A stretch of DNA of 39,931 bases from Alectoria sarmentosa (taxonomy: Eukaryota; Ascomycota; Lecanoromycetes; Lecanorales; Parmeliaceae), in contig WOGZ01000303.1 of assembly GCA_009733775.1 (NCBI GenBank), positions 1 through 39,931 of the forward strand, read 5' to 3'. The notes beneath the pieces were generated by a model, which ran no database searches, was not told where the DNA came from, and was given only the letters and a program-made list of their open reading frames with translations. Below are positions 11,917-23,678 of this stretch, one piece after another; the stretch's first letter is position 1; the number at the start of each line of letters is the position of its first letter. The position numbers were made by a program, and so were the translations under genes.

Positions 11917-12060
11917 ATGCCTCCAACTGAGTCTCGACAACTGAGAGTCTTCAGACTTCGCCTGTTATGAGATTGCGTCGTAGGTACTAGAAGTCAGGTC
12001 CAGTGCGGAGAGGAACAGCCGGCCTGCGCCAATTGTGATCAGGGTACCTTATAGCAAGTA
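11917..12060 (+). pseudogene. Zn(II)2Cys6 (fungal binuclear-cluster) transcription factor relic
   Basis: An ATG at 11917 opens MPPTESRQLRVFRLR and then hits a stop. A one-base shift gives a CYE segment followed by LRRR and, after further breaks, CGEEQPACANC around 12002-12035. The order Cys - basic loop - Cys - EEQPACANC matches the second half of the Gal4-type zinc cluster (basic linker followed by ...QPACxNC). The first half is scrambled by small indels and the TAG at about 11980. No middle-homology domain is recognisable downstream. The identification rests on one motif plus its start-like context, so it is moderate at best. The former target genes cannot be inferred. Confidence 0.42.
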
Positions 12061-12518
12061 GCCTATCCGCCTCGATCAATTCGGCCTCACAGGTTTCATC
12101 GGCGACGTCAAGCTGCGCCTCCACCCATCCTGTCGAGGTTCATTTCGAGGTTGATGGCACGGAATGAGAAGGTCAGGGAGATCCAGATCTCCAGCCGCGT
12201 GTTTCAAAACGAAGGTCTCCGTGTTTCGATTTGCTCAAGACGAATCGTGGTATAACATCATACTCCAGCATCAATGACGGCACCTTCCCGAGTGATGGCA
12301 TCGTTGTATAGTCTCCGCACGGTACCCTGGCGAGAATGATGAGAAGTGATAGGATGGATGATAGTTAGCAAAATAGATAGGGCCAGTTCTTTGCCAACAC
12401 GCCAAAATGGTACGGAATTTTCCTATGAAATTGTTGTTGATGAACATTCTGACCAAGCTTCGGCTTCGTTCGCGACAGTGGATGCGATGTTTCTAGTCCT
12501 AGCTTCCAGAAATATATA
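12061..12518. other. Non-coding or decayed sequence
   Basis: This follows the zinc-cluster relic. Hints of coding-like composition around 12080-12230 could be more of that pseudogene, but no frame stays open and no motif is recognisable. Confidence 0.35.
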
Positions 12519-13187
12519 GTGTCAAATCAAAACCCCTATAGCATTCCTCCAGCCAGCCGTCAGGGGAACGTCCTTGTGTACGAGAAACAGCGCCCCGATG
12601 TGTGGATGTATATACGTACTGGGATGACTGGGAAGCATTCCATCTATCAGAGCACCATCTATCAGAGCATTGGCACCGTCTTTTTCGTCGAGTCTCAATG
12701 CGGACAAGGCCCATCTATCCGACCTGATTCTCCCATCTCCGTCTCTGCAGCATCATCAGTCTTACCGGCACTCCCGTTTGCCTTCTTCCATTTTATGCCA
12801 TCCTCCTCACGCTCTCCATCGTCGCCACTACCGCTGTCATCAAAGATTTCTAGATCCGTTAGGGTAACGTCATCCTCATTCCCTGATTGTAGCCCGTCGT
12901 TCAGACACGCAAGCCTGCGCGAAAGCGTCGGGACCCAAGAGCGTGTGCAACAGGGTGGCCCCAATGACGGCGCAATGACTGGTACATTTGACCTTTACAT
13001 CATCGTTTTCGTGGCCAGCAGCTACAGCCTTGAGGAACCGGGAAGTCCTTGGAAAGCCAATTGGGCCGTGGTGTGGAGCACTGCCAGTAGCATTGAAGGT
13101 GTCAATGTTCTCGGGATGCTGTGCTTGCTAGCTCTCAGCCGAGTTGTTGTCGTCTTACTTGTTTGCTGGCGACCTGGCATCTGCTAG
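12519..13187 (+). other. Ambiguous 222-codon reading frame, strand uncertain
   Basis: The plus strand is open for 222 codons and has a hydrophobic C-terminal end. However, the opposite strand is also open in pieces: 12964-12695 encodes an acidic Asp/Glu/Gly-rich stretch, and around 13110-12960 it reads phrases such as FLKAVAAGHEN and GATLLHTLLG that loosely recall ankyrin repeats. A 15-bp tandem duplication (CATCTATCAGAGCA[C/T]) lies at 12641-12670. I recognise no family on either strand. The plus frame could be a shadow of a decayed minus-strand gene. No splice model resolves it. Confidence 0.2.
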
Positions 13188-15118
13188 ATACTGCGAGCAC
13201 GGGAGACTGAGGAAAGTGGCAGTCGTGGACGGTAGCGTTCAGTTGCTCTTCGGGAGCGTTGACTTTGCCTCTGTTTGTAGCCACTTTCTCAGCACAATTC
13301 TCGTACCAATTACCCTGGAGCAATTGTAGGTATGCTTCCTCCGCAAACATGGGCGGTGGATTGTTCAGGATGTTCTGGGAAGACGGAAGGTGGGTGGATC
13401 ATATTCCTAGGCCGAGAAGGCGCTGTGGGGGTCAGGATATCTCGGAGAATTTGTCAGCTCATCATTTCAAGCGCTGACTGAATTCGAAATGCTATTTCGC
13501 AGAGGTCGATAAGGCATTTGGTTAGATAGATACATGATACGGAGTACAACTCTGCCGAACGAACTGACTGACTCGGCGGACAGACAAAACAGCCGGGAAA
13601 CAATTAATATCGCAGGGCTACCCAGCAGATTGATCTTGATCTCTATGCAATATTATTGAGGAAAATTGTGGGCTCGGTGGGACAGCAATCGGAAAGGTCG
13701 GCACGATGTCAGTGCTTTTAGCCGCGGGTACCTCCCTCGACACGCTTTCATGAGTTATTGATCGTACCCGTATTCTTTTTTTCTTTTCTTCTTTCTTGTC
13801 ACTTATCAAAAGCAATCGAAGGTGACCCATATTTCATCGTCTTCGTAAAGAGGCCATTTATGAAAAGCTTGGTCTCTGGACTCGACACTCCGCGGATGTC
13901 CTGAGGGTGAGAGGGTTGGAACATGGATGCGATGAGAGCTGTGGTTAGTAGCAGGTAAGTCATGAAAGCCGAAGATTATCCCACCACACTCAGCCCGGAG
14001 GCAGGACCTGAATCATCCCAAGAGGCGCAACTCTATATCTTGATGTGTGTGTGGGTGTGTGAGAGTGTGATAGTGGTTGATCACCGGAGTGGGCTTGCAC
14101 GCCTTTTGAGCTTAATCGTCCATCCGAAAAACCCCCCACTCGGCAGTGAGGGAACCCAGGTTGGTGAAGAATATGCAAAGGAGGGAGGGTACGGAAACCG
14201 GCGCGAATGAAAAGGTTTGCAACATGTGTAAGTTGAATATCGATTGTAGAACAATAACCACCACAAATAATGGGAGGGTAAGCTGGTTGACGCCAAGCCT
14301 GATTTCGGCTAAGGTTGGGTGAGGGTTTGAGGGTGGTGGAGAGAAGAAATGGCCCAAGGGGGCCAAAGCTCAACACCCTTTAAGCGTCGCGTCTTTCACA
14401 GTTTGGGGGCGCATAGCCACCAAGCCTAAAGATGGGATCGCCCGGTCCAGCTTCCCGGTAACAAGGTGACAGGGTAACAGGAACCTACAGCATATTTTAG
14501 AGGGGAACTGTTAAAGCAACCTCTCGGGCGGGCCCGGGGGGGGCTTATCCGGACCATGAGGCGCCATGAAAACAATGTGGTACTGGTCGCTACTGCTAGC
14601 GTTTGCACTCCCTCGATTGGATGAGAGTACAGCAGCACTAATGACTTTAGCCACCTTATCACCGACATTTAACCGACAACGAATGATGATACTTATCCAC
14701 AATAACGAGAAAAGCCTGTGACCTAGCTGAGAATAGTGCATTTCTGTGTACGTTTCTGTAGCACTCTGAATCCAACCGCATTCCCTTATGATGACGTTCA
14801 GGTGTTTACGCCATGGCAACGTGTCAGCATGTCCGAGAAATTGGAATTGGTAATTGTGCATGCCTGGTCATGTTTCGTATGCATGCTCATGCAAGCCCAT
14901 ATGTACGTTGGGGCCCCTTACCTTGTCATCCATTTTATTTGCATACTGCGATCTTCCAACCTCCCCGGTTAGTGTCCAATCATCCACCATCTCACTCACA
15001 CCTGGGACATAAGTTCAAGGACCCTTCCTTTTGGCCGCAGTTGAAGACTTTTTCCCAATTCTTCGTCTTTCTTTCCTTCCTTCCTTTGCACACCCAACCT
15101 CCCTCCCTATGACTTGGA
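13188..15118. other. Intergenic, gene-poor
   Basis: Only short overlapping frames with low-complexity translations. A G/C-rich patch near 14525-14545 and a pyrimidine-rich stretch at about 15050-15105 stand out. The latter is immediately upstream of the start codon at 15119 and looks like a core promoter/5' leader. Nothing else is recognised. Confidence 0.45.
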
Positions 15119-15967
15119 ATGGCCTCCGAACCCGATGATTACCAGTCAATCAGCGACAACTGTCCGGGGTTTATGGTCTTGATCCCGGAGGGTATAATCT
15201 GCACTCGCTGCGCGGGGGAGAAACGTCACAGGTTGAATGACTGTCCCAAGCCGTCAATTGCTGCGAATTCGGTCATAGAAGCGGTGCCGGAGGCGGACCC
15301 AACGGGATTTGACAATGGAGACTCGGGGATGGAATCGCTCTCAGATGATACAGACAGTGTATCGTCCGAGTCGACAATTCGCTCGGAGAGCTCAGAAATG
15401 CGAGTGACGGACGCGCATCAGTTCCACCAAGACAGGACCCCCCTCGAAGATGCCCATCTATCGAGGCGCGACTTCGCACATCCCGACGGGAGCCAGAAAA
15501 ACAATGAGCCTGACTGCACCAGCGCTTCGCTACAAAAACATCGAACCGCAAGCGAAGCCCCTTCGTACGAAACCAGCCAGATCCACGAGATGTCCAGCAA
15601 AACTGACAGAACTGGCTCCAACACAGCTGCCTACGAATCCGAACCGCCATCTCACCATATCCAAGATCTTCTGTACGGTCCCAGATCGTTGGCATCGGTC
15701 AAAACTTCCTCCTTCGCAGGGTCTGGCACCATTTCCACCGAGTCTCCCTCGATCAAAAAACACTGGTTAGAACAGAGGAACGACAGAACAAAACATCGGA
15801 GCCGTTCACGCCATAGTTCGATCCGACGATTCCTTGCTTACGAAGCAAATGTTGATCGCTTACCTTCCGCCTCTCTTGCCGACACCACCGGAAAGTTTGA
15901 CTACAGCAACACGACCTGTCCCAGCTCTTTCGGATTCGGGCGGCTCCCTTCGGAAGCCATGGGCTGA
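15119..15967 (+). CDS. Hypothetical, largely disordered 282-residue protein with a Cys/His cluster
   Basis: The start follows a CT-rich leader and lies in a good context (TTGGAATGGCC). Residues 27-43 contain C-x2-C-x5-H-x4-C (CTRCAGEKRHRLNDC), which resembles a zinc knuckle with one extra spacer residue. The rest is rich in Ser, Thr, Asp, Glu and Pro, with an acidic Ser-rich stretch at about 60-95 and a basic Arg/Ser/His patch (KHRSRSRHSSIRR) near 225-240, consistent with an intrinsically disordered regulatory protein. I do not recognise a family. The frame is intact and intronless as read. An overlapping frame continues beyond the stop to about 16253, so a missed 3' intron or a frameshift is possible. 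Support is length, start context and composition only. Confidence 0.5.
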   Translation: MASEPDDYQSISDNCPGFMVLIPEGIICTRCAGEKRHRLNDCPKPSIAANSVIEAVPEADPTGFDNGDSGMESLSDDTDSVSSESTIRSESSEMRVTDAHQFHQDRTPLEDAHLSRRDFAHPDGSQKNNEPDCTSASLQKHRTASEAPSYETSQIHEMSSKTDRTGSNTAAYESEPPSHHIQDLLYGPRSLASVKTSSFAGSGTISTESPSIKKHWLEQRNDRTKHRSRSRHSSIRRFLAYEANVDRLPSASLADTTGKFDYSNTTCPSSFGFGRLPSEAMG

Positions 15968-16194
15968 GCAGAAAGATGGAGCATACAATGGCGCTGAGCA
16001 TTTCGGTACGCAACCGAATTGGAGCATCATCCACGCTCCGTCTTCCGCTACCGCGATGAAGCCGGCTCTAACTACCATCTTCTGCAGGATCACGGTACGA
16101 AATGCAGCCAGCCGTTGCGCAGGGGTTGAGAGGGCTAGGAGGAGGTGGCACTTGTTCCAGCACTTACGCGAGCGTCTGAATATCATCATTGATT

Positions 16195-16341
16195 GCCTTG
16201 GGTGGATTGCAAGCGTCCATTTAGAATTCCTTCTTCTTGCCCTGGGCGGATAGCCAGCGTCCCATTCTGATTCATTCATCGTGCCCTGGGTGGATAGCAA
16301 GCGTCCGATTAGCATTCATTGACCAGGGTGGCCAGCGCTCG
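16195..16341 (+). repeat. Degenerate minisatellite, about 44-bp unit, four copies
   Basis: Copies begin at 16195, 16239 and 16283, each with GCC[C/T]TGGG[T/C]GGAT[A/T]GC[A/C]AGCGTCC followed by an AT-richer TTC/ATT segment. A fourth shorter, degraded copy begins near 16321 (GACCAGGGTGGCCAGCG). The first three steps are 44 bp. It lies just downstream of the 15119-15967 gene and does not match a known element that I recognise. Confidence 0.75.
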
Positions 16342-17235
16342 TGACTCGATTCCGTACTTCGTCATCTTACACTCTGATATTTTTCCTTGCATGCATCTGT
16401 GTTGGTTAGCTTGGGTCCGCGGCATATCTAGTTAATCTTTGAGTAATTGGGGGGCGCTGTCTCAACATCCGGCTTGCGTCGTCAACGAACCTCACTTTTG
16501 GGCTTCCCCCACACCTCGTCGAGCGCGTGATGACACCTTCAGACCACATTTCCCCGGATCCCTCAAGTTATTCTTCGTTCGCAGCTTTAGTGTGAAAATC
16601 AAGGCAACGGGGCCTTTCTGTGATCAGATCAGACCCGGTCCCGCAGCTCATCCAGTCCTTCCAGTAGCCTCTCACCCATCCAGCAACGCCCACAATGATG
16701 GCCAGAGAACCACAAACCTCAGTCTCATCCTGCACCAAAGAATGCGCCTACAGACACCCCTAACCAGCCGGCACCATGCATGCATACACAACACTTACTA
16801 CCTAGGTAGAACATAACACCAACCTATTCCCAGCCGACCCGTTATCCCGTACCACATAAACACCAACTCCCCAGCCGCGGCCATGGGCAACAATAGCCAA
16901 TATAACTCGCCGTGCGTTGGCTGGTAGAAGAGACTTTTCCTCAGACAGTAGATATTCCAATTTCCAACGCAGTCCAGGCGGGGCTTCTGCAAGGTACCAA
17001 TCAGTCCGTCCGGTGATATGACTTGCGTCCGTTTGCAAGGATGAGGAGAAGCTCGCGTCGCAGCCTTGGGATAGGGCTGCAGGTGATCGAGATTCCAAAT
17101 CGCTACGTAGGTAGGCAGGTACGAATCTTTTTACGTTTCTAAACTCTCTCATTATGATTATTGTTGATAGGTAGATAGGTAGGTAGGCAAGCTCATACAT
17201 ACCTGCCCTGCCAAAGAAGGCAGTACCCAACGCCT
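16342..17235. other. Intergenic, nothing recognised
   Basis: Includes a short GGTA/GATA-type run (TAGGTAGATAGGTAGGTAGGC) near 17169-17189. Other frames are short and show no family signal. Confidence 0.45.
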
Positions 17236-17238
17236 CTG

Positions 17239-17261
17239 CATCTCATCTCATCTCATCTCCT
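17239..17261 (+). repeat. (CATCT)n microsatellite
   Basis: Four tandem copies of a CATCT-type unit, ending in CATCTCC. It is in intergenic sequence. Confidence 0.8.
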
Positions 17262-19599
17262 ACAATTCGCGTGCGGTGTGGAAAGGAGGTGGTCGAGGAG
17301 CCAACAGCGAAATTAACGTGTGTCGTGTCTTACCATGCAGTGAAGAAACATGGATCCAGCTTCGTCCGTTACAGCCGCGCGAACCTTGCAGGAGCTAGTG
17401 CCGGGAAGCCTCCAAAACTTAACTAATTCTTGGGGGTCCACCTAGCATCAGCACATGCGCCGAAAGACCTCTGCCCCAACCCCCCTGGCGCTTTCTCTTG
17501 GCTCTTCTTCACGTGTCCTGTGCAAACTTTTGAAACGCTACAGACTTACTTTTCATTGGATTGTTTTCTTCTTGAATTACCTCCAGTCTTGTGCATGAGG
17601 TAACCTCGCATTGACACTGGGATCCCTCTGTCCGTGCTTGCCATCCTCGTGGAGGATCGCGCGCTGTGGGCCGGACTGGGGGGGGGGGGAATGAACGAGA
17701 CGAGAATCCTAGTAGAGTCTGAAACGGCGTGGGTGATGTATCTGTATGTGTGCAGACGGCTAAACATAGTCGTATGAGATGGTGTACCAAGCCATGCCTC
17801 TACCCGCCCGCGCCCCTAAGATAAGAGGTAGAGTTGCCAGTCTAGCCATGGCCAGTCATTGTCACTTAGCTAGGTAGCCAAGCATGGTCCCTGACCCACA
17901 CATGTGAGCCTAGCCCCAACCAATGATGTTTGACTGGGCTTGCTGGACTGACTCCTGCGTTGGCCACGGGCAGGAGAAAGGGTAGGTCGAACTACTTTGC
18001 AAGGCAACGAGGATGTGTTTTGCGCCGTCTAATGCTCTTCCTGAAGCAGTTTCAATCGTAGACGACAAATACGCCGTTTCGGGTGGGGCAAAGCCAGCGC
18101 AAAAATGAGGTGGCTCCCTAGGCTGCATTATATTCTGGCACCTCGCTTGGCTGGCATTGACGTCGCTGTTTCTCTGACGTACGGCTGAGAGCGCCATCAT
18201 ACTATCGCCGGAGCCTTCCAGCAGTATCTGTAGTCACGACGTGCGATCATGTGCAGTGTCTCTCGTTTCCATAGTTGAATACTGGGAGACTAGTTATACA
18301 TTAATTACAGGACACCGTTGCGCCGTTTCAACTAAATATATCCGTCTTTCAATATTAGAGATATAAAACTTCTTTAGACATTTGCATAGCCTAGGTATGA
18401 GTGGATAAGAAAACATCACGGGGGAGGAAATTCCAGTGAGCAAGGATTTTATTATCCCAGATTTTGGGGCGCTTAGTTACTTACTTGAAGCCCACCAAGG
18501 CTATCATCTCACATCTATCGGACTCGATGGGAGATGCGCTTCCACTTTGCAACGACAATAATGGATCAACATTCACTTCGGACTGGCGAGGAACACTGAA
18601 ATGCATCAAGGGTGAGATGCTTTGGCATCAGATGTTGTTGGATATGCTGACGTGGTGGTGAAGGGAGATGCAGTTGAATTGGATCAAAGAGACGGATAAT
18701 TGAACCCTTTTTTCGACGTCTTGCGGGTTTATAAGGATCGAGAAAGTACAGGTATTGAGAAGGAGTTGGATGAGGTTGCAATCTCTCTTGCGCTACTTTC
18801 TTATATTTGTGTTTGTGTGCGCATCAATACGCGCACTTTTGTCATGGGGTGTTTGCTTAGCTTCCTTTGTTCTGAAGAGTGTTGGAAGGTGTCTATTAGA
18901 CAAGATTTTCCCCTTGGATAGATCGTTAAGCTATGTCCTTTTGGCAATCTCTGCATCGAGTACCAAATCTTGGTCTCGCTTGTTATTCTTGAGTTGCTTG
19001 TATATTTATATAGCATTGATATTTGTGGCATGTCCTCTATCTCTCTCTCTCTTAGTAAAATTCCCTTTGCGCCGTCTTCACACTCTTGAGATGAGCGTCA
19101 CAAGTCAACACAATGAACTTGCATTCACTCCGCTTCCGCCCGCCTCTCTCTTATTCATTAGAGGTCGGTCATTGCGATATTGAGCATTCAAATCACGACT
19201 TCTTCGCTTTCTTTTGCGGTCTCTGATATCAGAGATGGTAAACGCTGATCGCAGACTACGACACTTGTACATGTCGACACTGCGGAACGTTCTTTAGGCT
19301 GCTTTCAGTGAGGGTATTGAGGGCGTTTGTGTGCGCACTGATAAGGGTTGGAACACACTTTGGGTAGGGAAGTGGACACCACGACGTGAGGATCTTCTGT
19401 TGTGTTTGGGGATGAGGACGCAGACACTGCGCTGGGTGTAGCAGTCGTTATATTCTCACTCGGAGACTTGTCAACCCTGGGTATACATACCTTGTTACGG
19501 CTGCAGCATCTGACTTCAGACAGTCTTCCCAAATTTTTCCACTCTATCAACAAGCTTCACCTCGGCTAAAATCTTCGGCGCGGTCTGCTTACTCTGAGC
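17262..19599. other. Intergenic, gene-poor
   Basis: About 2.3 kb with no convincing gene. A run of about 12 G is at 17678-17689. Frames at about 18700-19180 translate to hydrophobic, low-information peptides and lack family motifs. The last few hundred bases should contain the promoter of the gene starting at 19600. Confidence 0.45.
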
Positions 19600-20690
19600 A
19601 TGGATAGACCAAGAGATTCTTGGGAGGTCGCTACCACTGATAATCTTTTGGTAGTCAAGGGCAATGGAAGGTTTCTGTCGCGCAGAGTCAGCCAAGTCTA
19701 TGGCTTGGCGCTCCTTGGGGCGATGGCACTACGTGTGGATAAATTGCCCTTCGTGGAGCTTCATATCAGCTTCGTTGCTCATCACGAGCCCTGGACTCGG
19801 AATGAGATCAGGAACACCGCTCAAGTGGTTGCTTTGGGAGATAATTTCATGTTTATTGATGACGGCCGGAGAATTCTTTCGTGCCGAGTCAATCCTGATT
19901 ACGGCGTGGCTCTCCTTGAAGGAATAGAACACATCCCTGCAGAAGCTTTCCAGGCTCTAAGTGGCTTGTCTCGTGGTACGGTTGCCCCAGCTAGCGAAAT
20001 TGGCAATGACCGAGTCATGAAAGTGGAATCTCCCCAGCACACTTCGCAGGAATCCCGTCAAGCACATGCGTTTTCTTCCTCTCCTCCGCCTAGCACAACT
20101 GGAACACCTGCCAATAATACAAGAATCTTATCCGACCAGATCCTGTCCTCCACCAATCGCCAGCCTTACGATCGAGACTGGATGAAGAAATACAGCATCA
20201 GTGAAGACTGCCTCGACGGGTGCCAAAGCAAGCACAAGCTTGATGCGCTCCTGAGACAAGGAGCCGTCAAAGTGGGTGACAAATTATGCGTTGCCTACCA
20301 TTCGAGCGGCGGCCCAGTCGTCAAGACTGGCGAGGTAGGCTCCCGCTTCAGTCATCCTTTCTCCCTCCCATCATGACGCTAACATCCCATCTCTCCTAGG
20401 TCTTGCAACACCGGCAAAAGGGCCGTCTGGATCTCCGCATTTCCCCTGCCCGCGGAGACTTCGATGGGATCCTCCACGATTGCAAGGGCCCTGAAGATGT
20501 CATTAGAGGCATGGATAGGGAGTTTCGAGTGGAACGGCCCTCGGAGATTCCGGAGGCTTGGAAGGAGGTCGTTGTGGTGTCGGGGGGCGGTGAGGAAGTT
20601 GGAAGCCTGGAGGTGGTGAGGCAGGCGTATAAGGTCTTTGAGGAGGAAATGGAGGAGTGGGGGAGGAGAAATAGGCGATTTAGTCCTTGA
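19600..20690 (+). CDS. Hypothetical 341-residue protein with duplicated N-terminal motif and a conserved-looking C-terminal module
   Basis: Two exons, 19600-20334 and 20400-20690, are joined by a 65-bp intron (GTAGGC, CTAAC branch, CTCCTAG) in phase 0. The stop is TGA. The N-terminal third contains an internal duplication: residues about 8-43 (DNLLVVKGNGRFLSRRVSQ...YGLALLGAM) and 74-110 (GDNFMFIDDGRRILSCRVNP..YGVALLEGI) share a pattern of hydrophobic strand, GRR/GRF, L-S-x-R-V and YG-x-ALL. A Ser/Pro-rich linker spans about 120-185. The C-terminal part (about 210-310) has LDALLRQGAVKVGDKL, a G-x-V-x-x-TGEVL strand, GRLDLRI and a terminal AWKEVVVV strand. This layout loosely recalls RAMA-like or HARE-associated modules, but I cannot confirm it. 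No family is assigned. The clean intron and intact frames argue for a functional gene. Confidence 0.8.
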
Positions 20691-23678
20691 GTGCTGATGG
20701 AGAGCTGTGCACAGTCCTGATCATGGGACTCTTGACGATAGGTATATGGATGTAGAGTTTCTCCTGGGCATTTGATGGAATTGCCTGAAGATACCGTCGC
20801 AGTGCGGCGTCCTGTGTTTGTGATGCAGCATTCACGCGCAGGTCTTGGGACTATGGATGTGAGGGCAGGGGAAACAGATATCGTGTGCCCTGTTGGCTAC
20901 TCTGCTGTTCTGCCGCGTTTCAACTCCTGGTGGAAACTAGGAGAGCGAGAGGCAGAAACCTGGTTGCCACTGAAAGATGACCGACCTGATAATGTTTCGT
21001 GATTCACTTACCATGCTGCACTTGTTGTTTTGCTGAAAAACTAGGGTACGTTGGCGTGGTTATAAGAACGAATTCTGATAGGAGAGAAGCCGATGTTGTT
21101 GCTTACATTTTAGGCGTCGGGGAAGATATGCTCTGTAAATATTAGGCTCGCCAGACAAGATGGACTGCGCCGAGGCGAGATTGTAGATCTGGATGTATTT
21201 TCAGAGACTCATCGTACGCTCATACTTTCAGATAGAGACGTTTTGTAACTATAAGGGTAGATTGACTCACGGTCCAGAAGTTCTGTGATCAAGGCTTTCG
21301 TTGTCGTAGAATTATGATTCGCAGTTGGGGTTTTTGTATAGCGCTAGCATAAACTAGTGTCAACGCACCCTGGCAATCACGAATCCCATGCCCTCGATTC
21401 TCTTCTTTGCTGCAAAGACTGAAGACAACACTCTCGCTCTCAATATAATTTCAAATTCCACTTTCGACTCAAGATGTGGCACCGCATGCACAGCATCTCC
21501 CCTCGGACTCAAAGTGGAGCATTGCTAGGGCTGCCCCCGCGAGGATGACAGTGAGTGTGCAGCCTACCTACTGGATCCACTGGCTGACAATTGACGCCGC
21601 ATAGTGTACCACGTCAATAATTCTCCATCCCTCTCCTTCGACGCTACCTCTGCCTCCCCAGGGCTCCCTGCTCCCCAAGACCTGTATCAGAGAGTCCCCC
21701 ATTCTGGACTTCCGAGACCTTCACATCACCCCTAGATTCTCTAAATCTCCTCCTAGATGTCTATCTGTCTCACGAAGTCACCAGTAAAGCCCAAGGGAGT
21801 TGGCTTAAAGAGCTTGGTTGTAGGCCTTGCAGCCAGGGATCCATACTGCAGGCTTGGCAATGGGCTGCAAGGGTAACGCCTGTAGGCAGTGACGAGCATG
21901 TTCAATTCAGGCTCCGCTTGGTGGCATGATGTAGGCGGCGGTCTGTCACTATGACAAAAGATGGAACTCGATTTGAAGGAGCCGTACTGGATGGACAGGG
22001 AGTCTCTGAGCCTCAGAGACTAGGCTTTGCCGTATGAGACATATAGGCCAAGTGCAGGTTCCCGCTACGGCCAAAAGCATATGGGGGATATATGCAGCAC
22101 AGACTACAGTCTTGACGGTGGGAGATGAGACGCGAATGGATCAGCGCTCTTGTAGATGTACGTACATGACCACGAAAGTCTCTGGGCAACTATCAAGAAA
22201 ATTTCATGGTTCTATGTTTTCAGTCCAGCATACCAAAGGAATAGACCAGGATGGAGAATGCGAACATCTGTAGTCTCAACTGTCTCGTCCATTCATTACG
22301 ATCTGCTCTACGAGAGAGAAGGGGCCTTTGTCTCCAGTGGTACTATTTTTTGACCTATTAAGCGGCCGAGAGGTGGCATTAACAGGGCCAACTCTGGCGA
22401 TTGGCCAAAGTAAAGAACCTCCCGGCCTTGGCCTTAGGTGTTCCATCCAGTATTGATTGTTAAATGAACGGTTTGGTACAGCATATACCAAAGGGCAAGT
22501 CTTGATACGACAGGAACGTTCGGGTTTCGATGACGATCACAGTTACTCCTTGCTCTCTGTTTTCCTTCCCAGATGCGGCCCAGATGATGCTGCGGTGATG
22601 AAGGTGCAGACTCTGTCTACAGACCTCGGGGGAAACATAGGAACAGTCCGCTGGAATTATTATCTGCCCTATCGAATGAATAAGTATTTTGCATTGCACT
22701 TATTCCTATGCGACAGTTGGCAACGATGTACACAAACCCCCCAAGGGATACCTGGCAAAACCACTCCCTGATCTACGATGATTACATCGCAATATGCATG
22801 CTTGTAAGGTTGAGAAATACAACTTCGGGGCAGTCTCCCGTAGTGAGCCGAGAAAGTCAGCAAAGTTCCGATAGTAGTCAAGAAATGTGTCGACAGAGTA
22901 AAGAGCCGTGCTTATCTACTTCATGACGGGAGCCCGGTGCGGACAATCTTGAGCCACCCGCAGCAGCTCATCTACAGACATTGCTCGGTCATGGAAAGCT
23001 GCAAAGAACATCGGGTCAAGATCAATCAATAACGACGAAGACTTTCGGGAAAGTGATCGTGCAAATCCGCGCTTCTAACGAAGCATCGAATCTTCGCATC
23101 AAGGGCAGGCTCGCCACGAAGAATTCTGGCGGGACAACAATTACCGAGAGCGATGGCTTGGGCGTGTACATGCGAGTGGCAGGACTTGAACGTCGAAAAT
23201 CTGGAGGTGAAGGCATCACGGGCGAGAGCGAGCAAACGCGACAGCTAAGCACTAAATTTGCCAGCTTTCGCTGTCAGATTCGGTAACGTGTCATTTCGCT
23301 TCATTCTTTCGGAGAAGTCTGGTTGTTCTGCGCGCCATGTGTGATGTTGCTCATTTGCTGATTAAGGCAGGTGTCCCGGCTCCACTTCGAATCTCTCAGA
23401 TATTTGTTGATTGGTGAAGCAAATCAAAGCCACTGCCAAGACTGTGAATCTTGCGCTCGGGCTCTTGAGTGCGTCACTAGTGTCCAAAACGCCAAGTTGC
23501 ATATCACAGAAGGTGCCCAGATATGACCCATCTAGACAGATAGAAGCCATTCTGCTCTCCTCTCCTCTGTTCCCCTTTTCATTCCTTAAACCGCTCGTTT
23601 TATCCGTAAACTTGCTAAGGTTATGAAATCATTAGAATCATCATTAGGGTCTGCTAGAGTGCAATTGGAATAATGACA
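20691..23678. other. 3-kb intergenic region with weak decayed-gene hints
   Basis: No intact gene is recognised. Around 20772-21002 a 76-codon frame (GLGTMDVRAGETDIVCPV...) faintly resembles the C-terminal part of fungal HET-type proteins, but it is too short to call. Around 21474-21760 a short ATG frame is followed by GTGAGT...CTGAC...GCATAG, an intron-like segment at about 21551-21605, and then Ser/Pro-rich sequence. This could be a decayed gene start. The remainder holds only short frames. Confidence 0.35.
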
